DNA of 64,000 nucleotides from Larix kaempferi (lineage: Eukaryota > Streptophyta > Pinopsida > Pinales > Pinaceae). Shown piece after piece: positions 35,291 through 46,735 of this stretch; position 1 is the first letter of the stretch, and each line of letters begins with the position of its first letter. Both the position numbers and the translations under genes were made by a program. The stretch lies in the NCBI GenBank assembly GCA_027924585.1, contig BSBM01000190.1, positions 4,164,501-4,228,500 of the forward strand, given 5' to 3'. A model generated the notes under the pieces. It was given only the letters and a program-made list of their open reading frames with translations. It was not told where the DNA came from and made no database searches.

Positions 35291-36400
35291 GCCTGCCATC
35301 CTGAAAGATCCATTCCCTAAAGGGCAGGGCTCAACTTCTGGCACCTCAAAAACTGGGGGCACTACGCATGCTACGGTTGATCAAACGTTCATTAACATGG
35401 TTAATTCGGATGCACTCTTGCAAACCAGAGCCAGGAACTATACCTCAGAAGCACAGAAAAAGGATAAGGAGATTCCAAAATCCTCCACTCCACTTCACAT
35501 ACCTGTGGACCCAATGCCCAAGATTCTGAAAGGTGTCTTGAAGCGAGCATCGCACAATCCCAACACATGGGTTGCTTCTAACTACAATGTGGTTGAAGAT
35601 TTAGCCCAGACCCCTTGTGCCATGTCTACTCTAGAAGTCTTGCAAAGTTGTCCTTTGCAATGGAATGCACTTCTGGCAGCTATTGGGAGTATGGAATCCT
35701 CTAACATGTCTATGTGGTTTGATATGATTGATGTCAAATACCGGTTTCCCTACCACGTTTCCCTTCAGATTGAAGTCATTCATGGTCCAATCACCATCAG
35801 ACGAGCTATTGTAGATGAGGGCGCATCGACTTGCATAATGTCAATTTCCTGCTAGAAAGATCTAGGTTCTCCTGAGTTAGCCCCTTCTAACACACTGCTT
35901 ACTGCATTTGATGGCAGAACTTTTCGTCCACATGGAGTTTTCCCATCATTTGATGTCACTTTGGCCGGTAAGATAGTTGCTATTGAAGTAGAAGTTCTGG
36001 ATGCTCCGCTTGATTACAATATGTTATTGGGCAGGAGTTGGACTTATGCCATGCGAGCCATTGCATCAGCAGTTTTTCGAGTTGTTATGTTCCCATTTGA
36101 AGGTAAGATTGTTACAGTCGATCAACTTTCTTTCACTCAGAGAAACAACCAGACTTCTTCGGAAACCATAGTTCCTTTAGTTGATCAAACCACCCCAGTT
36201 AATGAGAGTTTAGGAGCATGGTTGTATGGTTCATTAATATTCACTTTCGACATCCCCTCCCCTGTTCTTTTTATGCGTTCTGATGTGGGGACTGCTACCG
36301 AAACATTCACGGTTGGTTTAAGAACTGATCCTTGGATCCTCCCTACTACATCAGAACCTTTTGTGCCTCCGTCCATTGCAGAAGTGGCCTATATGGAAAC
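35291..36400 (+). pseudogene. Element C protease and linker
   Basis: Same frame as gag. The aspartic protease motif reads IVDEGASTCIMS (35808-35843), with Glu where Ser/Thr of DSG/DTG is usual. Flap and end regions are LAPSNTLLTAFDGRTFRPHG and EVEVLDAPLDYNMLLGRSWTY (35985-36050), typical of plant Tat/Athila-type elements. A stop at 35853 separates the active-site loop from the rest. From 36100 to 36700 an acidic linker (DLDRIERGEFPV near 36606) leads to RT. The enzyme would cut the gag-pol polyprotein. Confidence 0.85.
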
Positions 36401-37616
36401 TCAACACGCTGCAATGGAGCATATCATGACTCCACCAGTCTCTGTTGAGTCAGATATGGACTATGCTCTGGCATGGTCACTAAATTCTACTCACTCGTTC
36501 GATTGTTTAGATACAGTTTTTCCACCTGATGAAGCCATCTTAGAAGTTATGATGGGCCTGGACCAACCTTGGGAACATATGCATCATAGGTCCTACATGC
36601 TTCCAGATCTAGACAGGATTGAGAGAGGAGAATTCCCTGTGAGACCTGGTGGATTGGTTGATTTTTCATCTTCTCCTTCTACTTCGAGAGCTATTTATGC
36701 TGAAGGAAATATGGCTAATATTTCAAGAACACTTCCAATCAACATTTCCACCAAACCTGGGGTCGTGGAAAACATTTTTATTGGTGCAGACTGTTCTCCA
36801 GAAGAGATCGCTCTGTATACAAAACTTTTTAAAGAATTCCGCGATGTTTTTGCTTGGTCATATGAGGAGATGCCAGGTATTGACCCAACCATCGTGGAAC
36901 ATGTCATTACGACATATCCTAATGTAAAACCTGTGAGACAAAAGCTCCATCCCATGAACCCTAGAAAAGCGGCCGCCATTAAGGCGGAGGTTGAAAAGTT
37001 GCTCAAAGCCGGTTTCATTTATCCGATTGATATGACGGAATGGGTTTCAAACCCCGTTCTGGTTGATAAGAAGCAAGGTACCATTAGAGTCTGTACTGAC
37101 TTCCGGGATTTAAACAAAGCTTGTCTAAAAGACAACTATCCCACACCATTTATCGATCAAATTATAGATGCTTGTGTGGGACATGAGATGTTCTCTTTCA
37201 TGGATGGTTTTTCAGGTTACAATCAGATAGAAATCAAACCCGAAGACCAGCATAAAATAGCTTTCATTTGCCCATGGGGGACCTTCGCTTATCGAAAAAT
37301 GCCATTCGGCTTGAAGAATGCTGGACCTACCTTCCAGAGCGTGATGAATTTTGCTTTTCATGATATCAAACACATTGTAGAACCTTACTTGGATGATCTC
37401 CCAGCACAATCTCGAAAGAGACGGGATCATCTAAATCATCTTAGACAAGTGTTTGAAAGATGCAGAAAATATAAGATTCATTTGAATCCGAATAAGTGTG
37501 TGTTCTGTGTCGAATCGGGACGTTTACTGGGCTTCATTGTCTCCAATCATGGCATAATGGTCGACCCGCTTAAAGTAGAGGCGATTGTAAATCTGCCTCC
37601 TCCTCGCACCTTGTGA
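36401..37616 (+). pseudogene. Element C reverse transcriptase
   Basis: Open in one frame from 35961 to 37616 (551 codons), the longest ORF in the window. Blocks in order: KPVRQKLHPMNPRKAAAIKAE, GFIYPIDMTEWVSNPVLVDK, RVCTDFRDLNKACLKDNYP, MDGFSGYNQIEI, KMPFGLKNAGPTFQSVMNF, catalytic YLDDL (37386-37400) and LNPNKCVFCVESGRLLGFIV. All catalytic positions are present. It ends at TGA (37614) where CGA (Arg) is expected before QLQSLQGMSN, so the polyprotein would continue. It copies element RNA into DNA. Confidence 0.94.
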
Positions 37617-38260
37617 CAACTTCAAAGTCTGCAAGGCATGTCTAATTTGTTATGGCGATTCATCATAAACTACGCTAAAATTACCAAAGGTTTTATGAGG
37701 CTACTCAAACAAGACTCCTACTTTGTGTGGGATGAAGCTGCTCAAGCATCCTTTGAAGCTTTAAAAAAGGCACTCCTTTCAGCACCCTTGTTGAGCCGGC
37801 CAGATTACTCAAAATATTTTCTTTTATACCTGGCAGCGTCTCTTAATACAATTGGTATAGTTTTGGTTCAGGAAGACGATATGCTCCAAGAGCATGTTGT
37901 CTACTATCTTTCTTGCGCATTGATAGCCCCTGAGGTTAAATATTCGCACGTTGAGAAGTTAGCACTTGCCGCGGTCTATGCGATACAGAGGCTTCGTCAC
38001 TATATACTTTTACGAACTACTACTGTGATAGCAGAAATCAATCCTTTCCAGTATGTTCTCACCCGAAGAATCATCGGTGGGAAATATAATAAATGGATTG
38101 TAATACTACAGGAATTCGATTTGGTCTTCCAATCAGCCAAGTCGAAGAAATCACTAGTGTTCGCTGAGTTAATCTCAGAATTTCAAAGTGACCTAGAACA
38201 CGTTGAGGAAGAAACATCACTACCTGACGAACATATCTTCCTCATTGCCTCCTCTGACCC
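37617..38260 (+). pseudogene. Element C original RNase H, catalytic site degraded
   Basis: Same frame. The segment after RT keeps the shape of a gypsy RNase H: WDEAAQASFEALKKAL, YFLLYLAASLNTIGIVLVQE, VEKLALAAVYAIQRLRHYIL and NPFQYVLTRRIIGGKYNKW. The first catalytic Asp is Ala (LYLAAS, 37832), and the usual TDH is AEIN. The Glu of the VEK motif remains. This matches the known state of Tat elements, in which the original RNase H is inactive and an archaeal-type RNase H was added. Here that second domain lies at 39586-40032. Confidence 0.85.
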
Positions 38261-39506
38261 ATGGTATGGAGATATCTTAGTATATCTCCAGTCTTTGAGG
38301 TGTCCTACCACTTTTTCTCGAGAAGAACGACGCAAGCTCAAAAGCCATGCGAAGAACTACCTTATTATCTCAGATACTTTATATCGACGTGGGGTAGATT
38401 CCATTTTACGATGCTGCTCTTCTCGGGAAGAAGCCGAAGCAGTATTAAATGATACCCATAGTGGAGCTTGTGGGGGAAATCTTTCCGGGTTGGCAACAAC
38501 TCAGAAGATACCGCGTGCTGGATATTTTTGGCCCATGATCTTTAAAGATTGTGTGGAAGCGGTGAAACACTGTTGACCATGTCAGTTTTTCACTAAGAAA
38601 ATGAGGGCACACCCAACTCCTCTTCATCTTGTAATTACAACAGGTCCCTTCACAAAATGGGGGGTTGATTACATGACATGCAATCCAGCTTCGGCTAGAG
38701 GACATCATTACATCATCATTGCCGTTGACTACTTTACTAAGTGGGCAGAGGCAATGCCTACTGTTAAGGAAGATGGAGAAACTACCGCTTATTTCATGTT
38801 TAATCAGATCATAGCACGGTTTGGCATACCTAAAGAGATAGTGACTGATCATGGCAGTCATTTCCAAAATAGCATGATGACTGAGTTGCATACAATGCTT
38901 GGTTTTCGACAAGAACATTCGTCTTCATATTATCCACAGGCGAATGGACAAGTTGAAGCAGTGAACAAAACTTTAAAGATTATAATACAAAGAACTGTTA
39001 ATGCCAGTCGCAATAACTGGCACATCATGTTGTACCCGGCTCTTTGGGCTTACCGAGCCAATGTTAAGACTGCTACCGGTTTCTCTCCCTTCCAACTTGT
39101 TCATGGGATAGAAGCAGTCGTACCGATTGAATGCGAGATTCCTTCACTAAAACTAGCAGTTCATTTACTACTAGAGACTTCAACACTAGAAGAGCGTTTG
39201 TTACACTTAGAACATTTGGATGAGCAGCGCCGCGACGTGCTCACAACAAATGAGGTCCATAAAAAATGAGTCAAAGGACAGTATGACAAATCCATCAAAC
39301 CTAGGGTTTTCATTGAAGGAGACTTGGTCCTACTTTGGGATCAAGACAAAGAACCCTTAGGACCTGGAAAATTCAAATCCAAGTGGCTCGAACCTTTTAT
39401 AATTTCCAAAGTATTGAAGAAGGGCACCTATGAACTGATAGATTACGAAGGTAATAAGTTGGCCGAGCCTAGATATGGGCTCTACCTGAAGAAGTATTAT
39501 GCTTAG
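38261..39506 (+). pseudogene. Element C integrase
   Basis: Same frame as gag and RT, with stops at 38574 and 39267. The HHCC finger is damaged (DTHSGACGGN...CVEAVKHC-stop-PCQFF, 38450-38590). The core has WGVDYMTC (Asp at 38667), IVTDHGSHFQNS (Asp at 38847) and YYPQANGQVEAVNKT (Glu at 38955), so the DDE triad is complete. The C-terminal part ends with the GPF/Y-like module FKSKWLEPFIISKV and GLYLKKYYA-stop (39506). It joins element cDNA to host DNA. Confidence 0.92.
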
Positions 39507-39585
39507 CCTGAAGTACTTTTTCTTGTAACATAGCTGTATATTTTTTTAAAGCTAGTTTTGTTATGCTCATTAGGTAATATTATGT

Positions 39586-40032
39586 GTGTTTTGTTTCATG
39601 TACCAGATGTCAACCAAGCATTTCTTAGGATTTGCTGATGGCGCCAATCGCCACACCTATCAGTTGGCTGCAGCAGCTTGGGTCATTTATTCACCTGCTG
39701 GCCAACTTGTCTCTTCGGGGGGGGTTTGTTTGGGTCCTACCACGAATAATGTGGCTGAATATAGTGCAGTTATAGAACTTCTCTGAGATGCTCTTAGTCA
39801 TGGCATTTCACGTTTGGAGGTAAGGCTTGACTCAGAATTAATTGTATTTCAGTTAACAGGTGTCTATCAGATTAGGGATCCTAGATTGCTACGTCAGTTC
39901 CTACGAGTTAGACTATTGGAAAGACAATTTCATTCTATTAGATATGAACACATTCCAAGAAGTTTAAACACATTAGCTGATTCATTAGCAAACTATGTTT
40001 TAGACTGGCATTTGCATCATACATTGTCATAA
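39586..40032 (+). pseudogene. Archaeal-type RNase H (aRNH) of element C
   Basis: A separate frame 80 bases after integrase. The likely start is ATG at 39598-39606 (MYQMSTKHFLGF or MSTKHFLGF). The four metal-binding residues are visible: Asp in FADGAN (about 39637), Glu in NNVAEYSA (about 39757), Asp in RLDSELIV (39829) and Asp in NTLADSLAN (39979). One TGA at 39784 (from CGA, Arg) interrupts it. The domain removes RNA from RNA-DNA hybrids and, in Tat elements, stands in for the degraded original RNase H. It ends at 40032. Confidence 0.9.
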
Positions 40033-40204
40033 ACAACATTGCACACATAAAACACACACACATGTAAATAACCGATACTGTATATAGCCAATACTGTATC
40101 AAAAAATATGAGTTTTGAGTCACAAGCCTATCAAGTCAAGTCATAAAAGTACAAAACTAGGCATAGTAGCCTTCAAAAATATATACATAGAATGTATTCC
40201 TCTC
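40033..40204. other. Short spacer of element C
   Basis: AT-rich spacer between the aRNH and the convergent antisense ORF, so the two reading frames meet tail to tail. No terminator recognised. Confidence 0.5.
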
Positions 40205-41450
40205 TTATGGAGAAGGAGGGACCTCATCATCATCTACTGCATTGTGATAGCAAATGACAAGCCTAGCGATCTTCCGCAGCACCCTAAGCCATGTTGGGGG
40301 CACCCCAACAACATCTTCCTGCATATCAACAGGTATCTGATCCATACGGCATGCAGGAACTTCGTGAGTCAATCGACCTATTTTTCTCTCCAAGGTTCCC
40401 AACATAGCATCTGCTGCAGTAATATCAGCTGGCCTCACAAATATGGTAGGATGTCCCTCAGGACAAACATGCCCAACATCTGCATGTGACACTTGATTAG
40501 AACTTCAAAATTCATTCATAAAAATCAAATAGTTTAAAAAGTTTGAAAAAATCAAATAATCCTCAAAATTTAAACATACCAATATCTCCCTAGGCTCCAC
40601 CTGGAGGAAGCACCAGTTCTGGATCATGACGGAAATCCAATCTAGCATATGGAAACTGCTCGAAAGCGTGCACTTACCTCTCCCACCACCGCCAGAAATC
40701 ATCAGTATGATAACAGTAGTGACTTTCCCCACCCCCCTAGCAGAGGAATATGTCACCCCAACGGCCTAGTCTGGGCTCACGGGGGTTAACCTGAGGTAGA
40801 GGCATCCCCAAACTGATAGTAGGCATCCTCTCAAAGAAGAAAGTACACAAAATGCTACCGTACCCAAAATTCTTCATTGTGCCGGATTTGCAACCTGTCA
40901 ATTGAGATTTCATGTTTGCCAGTAAACTAGTACACCAATCATAGACATGACCATGTAAGCATTGTACACCAATATGCATAGAGTGCCTGGAGGCTAAGTG
41001 TTGTGAAGCACTACCTGCTACTTAGTTGATCATGCTCACTATCACATTCAAAGGGAGACCATCAATAGTTGAAATCAAGACTTGGCTTCCCGATTTCTCA
41101 GCTCCAGCAACACAATATGTATTCACGTACTCTTGCACAGATCTTACACCCACATGAGAAGACCCTTTCAGATTGATTACATCTCCTCTCCTTGAGAGAC
41201 CAGTAATGAAATATATGTCATCAACAGTAAGCTCCAGATTTTGCCCACGGATGACAAAGGTATTAGTATCCACATCCCAATACTGAATAAGTCTTTGAAA
41301 CAGTTTGTTTAAAGCCCTCATGTTTACGGTTCGGTAAAACTTCAACAAACCGCATCTTTAGAGAGCGTGGAGGGTGGCTGGATCTTGCATAGCCAACTTA
41401 TCCATGTCCTCATGCTCCCTCTCCCTCCATTGAAGGACCATCCTGCACAA
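40205..41450 (-). pseudogene. Antisense extra ORF of element C
   Basis: On the minus strand three collinear pieces read as one broken protein of about 400 residues. The N-terminal part (41450-41022) contains FYRTVNMRALNKLFQRLIQY and LELTVDDIYFITGLSRRG. The middle (40979-40737) contains VYDWCTSLLANMKSQLTG, TMKNFGYGSILCTFFFER and VNPREPRLGRWGDIF. The C-terminal part (40492-40205) contains VRPADITAADAMLGTLERKI and VVGVPPTWLRVLRKIAR. A stop at 41022 and a frameshift near 40737 break it. The phrase LTVDDIYFITGL loosely recalls the start of plant mobile domain proteins, but I cannot assign a family. Extra ORFs on either strand are established for plant Tat elements. Confidence 0.65.
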
Positions 41451-44129
41451 AAAATCAAAATTTTTTGAGTCTCGACGCTTGTATGTAGGTTTTCAAGAGT
41501 GTACGCTACTGTGTATACTACACAGTCGCAGTGTATACTACACAGTCGCATATGGGCACTACTCTGCTTTAGCATAGTAGCGCCCATCACATTTACACGC
41601 TACTGTTATGGTTACACAGTAGCGCCCGCGCAGCAACACTTGTGAGCATCACGTTGCAAGCCTTTTTTGCTCAAAAAATGAAAAATAAACCATGACAATG
41701 CAAGTAATGTGAATTTTAACTTACTTGGTGGAGGAATAACGGCGTTTGGATGCTTAGTTCGATTGCCATGGAGATTTGAAATTTGCAAAAGGTTGCCCCA
41801 ATCTTTGCCCTACAAAACAAAATTGAAAATTGATTTTTAAAATGAAATTATATATATGAATTGGATTTTGATTTTTACCCACAATTGTTAATTTTCTATA
41901 GTTTCAAAATTTTCAAAAAATCCCTAATTAATCAATTGAAACACACAATATGGTATAATACTAATCCAAGCTCAATTTTCATTTAATTTTTGTCGGATTC
42001 GTCTCCTAAGTTTCAAAATTCTTGATGATAGACCTTGTCAACTAGCTAAATATTTCAAATTCATATATCATTCGAGATTTTTTCCGCATAGACTAATATT
42101 TTGTTGAAGACCTAGTTTTGGCAGAGTATAAAGCTATGATCCTAGAAGCTGACCTTTAAGACATTTTAAACTCTTGTTTGGACTATTTAAACCTAAACAA
42201 GATTGCTGAGCAAGCTTGTCCTCTTTGAGCTCGTTAAAGTAATCGAAGGCTCATCCACTCAGGTATAGAATTACCCCTTTTCCGGGCCTAGGTGGATTAA
42301 CTACGGAAAAGGTATACTCTAGGTATACTCCTGTATGCGCTATAAGAGTTCTCCTTTCATTGCTTTATACTTTTTTGGGGGAGGAGACTAATTATACGAA
42401 AAAGGACCTTTTGGAGCCTTTCTTTAGGTTTTTTAGGCTCTCTAAACATGAAAACACCAAGCAAGCATTCACCTACTCAGGATCGATGTGAAATCCACGA
42501 GAGGGTAAGTAGAGGACTATTTAAGTTTTTCAACTCTATAAACAAGAAAACACCGCCGAGCACAGACCAATCCGGGCTCGATATAAAATCCATGGATAGG
42601 TGAAAAGAGGATTGTTTAAGTTTTTCAGACTCTATAAACAGGAAAACATCGGCGAGCATTAATCTGCTTGGGCTCGATACTAAAATCCACGAGCAGATAT
42701 ATGGAGTTATTGTTTAAGTTTTTCAGACTCCTTAAAATTGAAAACACCAGCGAGCAAGAATAGATCTCGGCTCGATATTAAAATCCAGAGATCAGTAATA
42801 TAGAGTAATCTTCTAACTCTTCTTCGAACTCTATAAATAATGAAGAAGGTCCTGAGTCTTCCTCCCATGGGCTCGTTAAACTTTTTACATGGTTGGATCT
42901 ATTGAGTTTTCATTCTTTCTTGGACTCATTAAAACAACAAGAAAGGTATTCTTTTATCTAAAAAGAATAAGGGACGGGAAAGACATATCATATCTTCATT
43001 GTCAAAGGCAGTTCAGTCAAGTTCTATCCTTGCACACAGCACCTACTTGAGTTTATCTTGTCAGTTGGGTTTAGTTTTTGACCTCAGGGTGAACCTTTTC
43101 TCCAAGTTGTTTACTCCCCCGGTTGGTTATTCTTCCAACCATATGGAGGGTCTGCTAATGTCTCTTACATTTCATACTTATTATTTACCCCATTATGTCA
43201 GAAACTGCCTAAGTCACTTTGTGTCGTGCTCAATGTTCAAGGATATACCCTGTGTCGGCCATTCTGCAGTTTACTTTGACCTCATGTGTCGGCCTTCCTA
43301 GTGTCAGTCTTGTTACATATTATTCCCTATCAGCTCTTACCAGTTGAGTGTTCCTCAAGTTGGATGATGGAGGATGCCTTAAGGCCTCCCTTCCAATGGA
43401 CTTCTTCCCATCAACATCAACTCATTATTCTGGGATTGAAGTTTAGAGTTTCGGTTAGTACCTTGGAGATTGCAGTCACCAGTGGCAATTTTCCTCGCTG
43501 TTGAATGATGAGAATATATCAATGTCTCTTCTTCGACAGGATTCCCAAGTGTTCGACTCCAAGTCCATCTATTCACACTTGGCGAATCGTACTTGGTACC
43601 TTGGACCCCATCATCATTGTCAGTGGAAGTCCTCACATTTGTTAACGGTATACATCAATGATCGGTAATCAAACAATACCCCCCATGTTCGACTGTCAGC
43701 TCATCTATTCACATGGTCAGGGTTTGTACCTAGAGTTGTTTTGGATGAAGACCTTGGGATTTTGGATGACATTACCTCATTTTGTTATCACCCAAGTTGC
43801 GCAAGACTGAGCCTCCCTTATATTCGGCTCTCCATGAGACATAGATCCAGTTTGTTGTTATGGCTATGATTGCTCAGTTTGACATGGATCCACGCTTGTA
43901 TTCCAAGTGGCCATGCTTTATATACATCTCCTTGTTATGTATGGGAGATCATGTTGTATCACACTGCACATCTATATGATGTCAAACAATGTAATTGCTA
44001 GCTGACCTTGATCTTTGTTGCAGGTGTTCTTGTGACTTGTTTTCTGCGGTTCTTTGCTCCTCCTCTAGCTTTGGATTATAATGTATTTCGGCCATCGTTT
44101 CCCTCTGACCTCACACATTAGGGGGCATC
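41451..44129. other. 3' non-coding region of element C
   Basis: Holds GTAGCG-type motifs at 41505-41630, tandem repeats at 42430-42850 (listed separately), and about 1.3 kb without a gene. Phrases such as CATCTATTCACA recur at 43564 and 43700. A purine tract, TTAGGGGGCATC, immediately precedes the 3' LTR at 44130. Confidence 0.65.
42430..42850. repeat. ~97-bp tandem repeat array in element C
   Basis: Four to five units starting near 42434, 42531, 42628 and 42729, each with CTCTATAAACANGAAAACACC, then GCTCGATANTAAAATCCA and TTTAAGTTTTTCAG. Unit identity falls toward the right end. Tandem arrays between pol and the 3' LTR are known from Tat-lineage elements. Confidence 0.85.
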
Positions 44130-45171
44130 TGTTATAGGTCAAACTTGCAACTCTCCATCCGTGATCACCTTGAGCTGTTGATCACACAAAAGGACAACTT
44201 GGATGGAGGAGCATGTTGACCTTAGATGATACTTTGACTCACTCCATTTCCTAATTTTACTGGAAAAACCCTAAATATAGCATTTTGAGATATGAGCACT
44301 ATTCTACCTAAAGAGACTAGCGCCCATACGCTACTCCAGTGTATAATAGTAGTGCCCATATCCTAATATACGCTACTCCTTCTCAGCATAGTAGTGCTCA
44401 TAATTTTAAACTCGATGAGCGCTAGTTGATAAGCACTAAAGTAGCGCCCTATACACTACTTCACTGAACAAGAGTCGCGTACATCTTAAAAGATGATTAA
44501 AAAATAAATTAATTTCTCGAGGAGGATTAGTTGCTGGTAGTTTCCCAACTCCCCCAACTTCCCCCATAACTATACATCGACCTGAACTACTTCTCTAATC
44601 TTATAAATACAAAGAAGATTAAAAGAGAAATGTTAGATGGTGAGATGGATTAATGGAGAAACCTTGAGGCATAGAGAGAAGCTTGCATTGGAGGAGTTGA
44701 TGCTGAAGATATCCAAGCCAGAGAAGAGAAAGAGCCCAGAATCAAGTTGCAGGAACCTGTTACAGGATCAGGTATACGTGTACATCATTTTACTTTTGAC
44801 AATAAAGGTTGAAGTGTCTTTCTTGTTCCAACTTAAATGTGTTCTGAAATAACATCTTAATTTGGATCTGTTTTGGTCAATATTGAATGTTAAACATTGT
44901 TTTTGTTTCTTTCAAGCTTTATATATTGCCCAAAGTGCTTTGAGAAAGGTATTGTTATTGCAAGTTTATTGAAAGGAAGGTGGATTTGGAGGTTGAACAC
45001 AAGATCAAGCAAAGGCTAGGATCGAACTTCGATTGAAAGGTGTGTTCCCAAGATCCATAACTTATTTCTTTTCATAAATATCTTTGTGATATCATCAATA
45101 CACTTACCTGTCACCCCAACCAAGTTGATAGCATTAGTTTCCTTGCTATAGGTTAGATTTTCCCGCCAACA
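44130..45171 (+). repeat. 3' LTR of element C
   Basis: 1,042 bp, exactly the length of the 5' LTR, about 97.5% identical by hand count. The target duplication AGAAA follows at 45172-45176. Confidence 0.95.
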
Positions 45172-46370
45172 AGAAAGTAGTTCGGGGATGATACAGATCC
45201 AGAACCAATTGGCTGCCTTGACATTAGAGTTACAAGGTATGAAGAATGGAAAAGAGCAAAGACATGAGCAACGACATAAATTTTGGTGCAGAAGATGCAA
45301 AGGAGAGGGCCACACCAGAAAACATTGCCCCTTATTTCAAGAATACCTTAACAGTGGCACACCAAACCCAATAAATATGAATCAGAACCAGGCACCATGG
45401 TGTGAAATTTGTAGAAGCAGAGCACACAGACCTTAGGACTGCTACCTGATACAAAAATATGTAAAAACACCTAAAAACTTATACTGCAATTTCTATAAGT
45501 CAGTTGGACATGATGAATCCAACTGTCATGCTTATGAACTGATGAACGAAAGAAAGCGAGATATGGAAGCAATGTGAGTGCTGGAATGTACCGTGTTCAA
45601 GAGGAAAATCGGCCAAAGCAAGAGAACACCCACTATGATCAAGGAGGATATAGAGGCCGCGGTGGTGGATATCACGGGAGAGGAAGAAATACTGGTCAAA
45701 ATCAAGAAAGAGGATGGGGCCAGGTAATATGCTATAACTATGGCCAACCAGGTCATGTATCCAGAGAATTTACTAATCCATGTACCACATGCAACTACTA
45801 TAAATCATTTGATCATGTGATTGAAGATTGTCCGGTGCTTGAGGTAGAAATGCAGAAGAGGAGAAGAACATAATCACCGAACCCTAATATCCAGTTGATC
45901 ACAACAGAGAACAGACCTACAGGTCAGAGTGTCAACACAGTAACACGAAGTGGCACTGATACAAGAAAACAAAACAGCACAGAAGCCTTGACTTCTAGAA
46001 CAACTGATCCTAAGAAAAACCTTGGAGAAACAGTAGGAATAAGAAAATCTCCTGGGAAAGCACCTCCATTGAACTTACAGAAAAACAAAGAAATATTAAA
46101 AGAAACACGGAACATGTTTAAACAACCACCACCTACTTCATGAAGGATTCCATTGCGAAGTCAAGAACCATAAATACAAGACATGCCACTGGCATATGAT
46201 CAAACGCGCACTGCACCAGATACCTCTAATTTTGTTGCACAATTTCTACAAAGCTGCATCAAGTTATTAAAAAACAAGGACACTCTTATGGAATTCACAA
46301 AACTGATAAATCAGTAAGAATCATGCAGTAAGAAATGAATAGCACATGGCGCAGTACATAACATTAGAAG
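45172..46370 (+). pseudogene. Element B nucleocapsid with five zinc knuckles
   Basis: Gag resumes after element C. Knuckles in order: CRRCKGEGHTRKHC (45286-45327); CEICRSRAHRP-stop-DC (about 45402-45440); CNFYKSVGHDESNC (45485-45526, second Cys to Tyr); CYNYGQPGHVSREF (45730-45771, two Cys lost); and CTTCNYYKSFDHVIEDC (45783-45833, a longer loop). The first three are in one frame, the last two in another after a frameshift near 45570. Gly/Arg-rich GGYRGRGGGYHGRGR (45640-45690) lies between the third and fourth. A Thr/Ser/Lys-rich linker follows to about 46140 and sequence without a domain to 46370. This part would bind element RNA. Confidence 0.88.
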
Positions 46371-46735
46371 TCCCAAAAGAACCGATAGGGAGATGCGGTT
46401 CACTGCACAGATAGGAGACTATGAGATGGACGAGATCATTCTTGATATTGGATTTGAAGTGAATGTCTTAACCAAGTAGACATTACAGGTGATGGGAAAA
46501 CCAAAGTTACAGTGGTCACCTATACAGTTAAAAATGGCTAACGAGGGCATAGTTATACCACTAGGAAGGTTAACCAACACCATTGTTGACATTGATGGAG
46601 TGCGAAGTTATGCAGACTTCAAAGTAATTGAAATTGTGGATGATAGAAATCCTTATCCAGCACTGCTGGGTATCAATTAGGCAATGACAAACTCCATTGT
46701 CATCAATCTCAAGACAATGAAAATGATATTTGAGG
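46371..46735 (+). pseudogene. Element B protease
   Basis: In the same frame as the fourth and fifth knuckles. The active-site loop reads EIILDIGFEVNVLTK (46432-46476), with DIG instead of DSG/DTG, followed by a TAG for Gln. PKLQWSPIQLKMAN and VIPLGRLTNTIVDI match a retropepsin body, and DRNPYPALLGIN-stop-AMTNS (46643-46695) matches the conserved end (stop for Trp). It would release gag and pol proteins. Element A keeps only the last third of this domain. Confidence 0.75.

Larger units (their letters stand above)
30262..45171 (+). mobile_element. Ty3/gypsy element C (Tat-like, dual RNase H), nested in B
   Basis: 14,910 bp with two 1,042-bp LTRs (30262-31303, 44130-45171) and perfect target duplications AGAAA (30257-30261, 45172-45176). 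By eye the LTRs differ by about 26 substitutions and no indels, so this is the youngest insertion in the window. Order: PBS, long leader, gag, protease, RT, RNase H, integrase, archaeal-type RNase H, antisense ORF, tandem repeats, purine tract. The second RNase H and the extra antisense ORF are established traits of the plant Tat lineage. Gag to integrase is one frame of about 6.3 kb with nine or so stops and no frameshift. Confidence 0.93.

Noticed and set aside
38445-38918. 157-codon minus-strand ORF over element C
   Set aside because: Antisense shadow of the integrase, whose DDE residues are all on the plus strand. Unlike 40205-41450 it has no collinear continuation.
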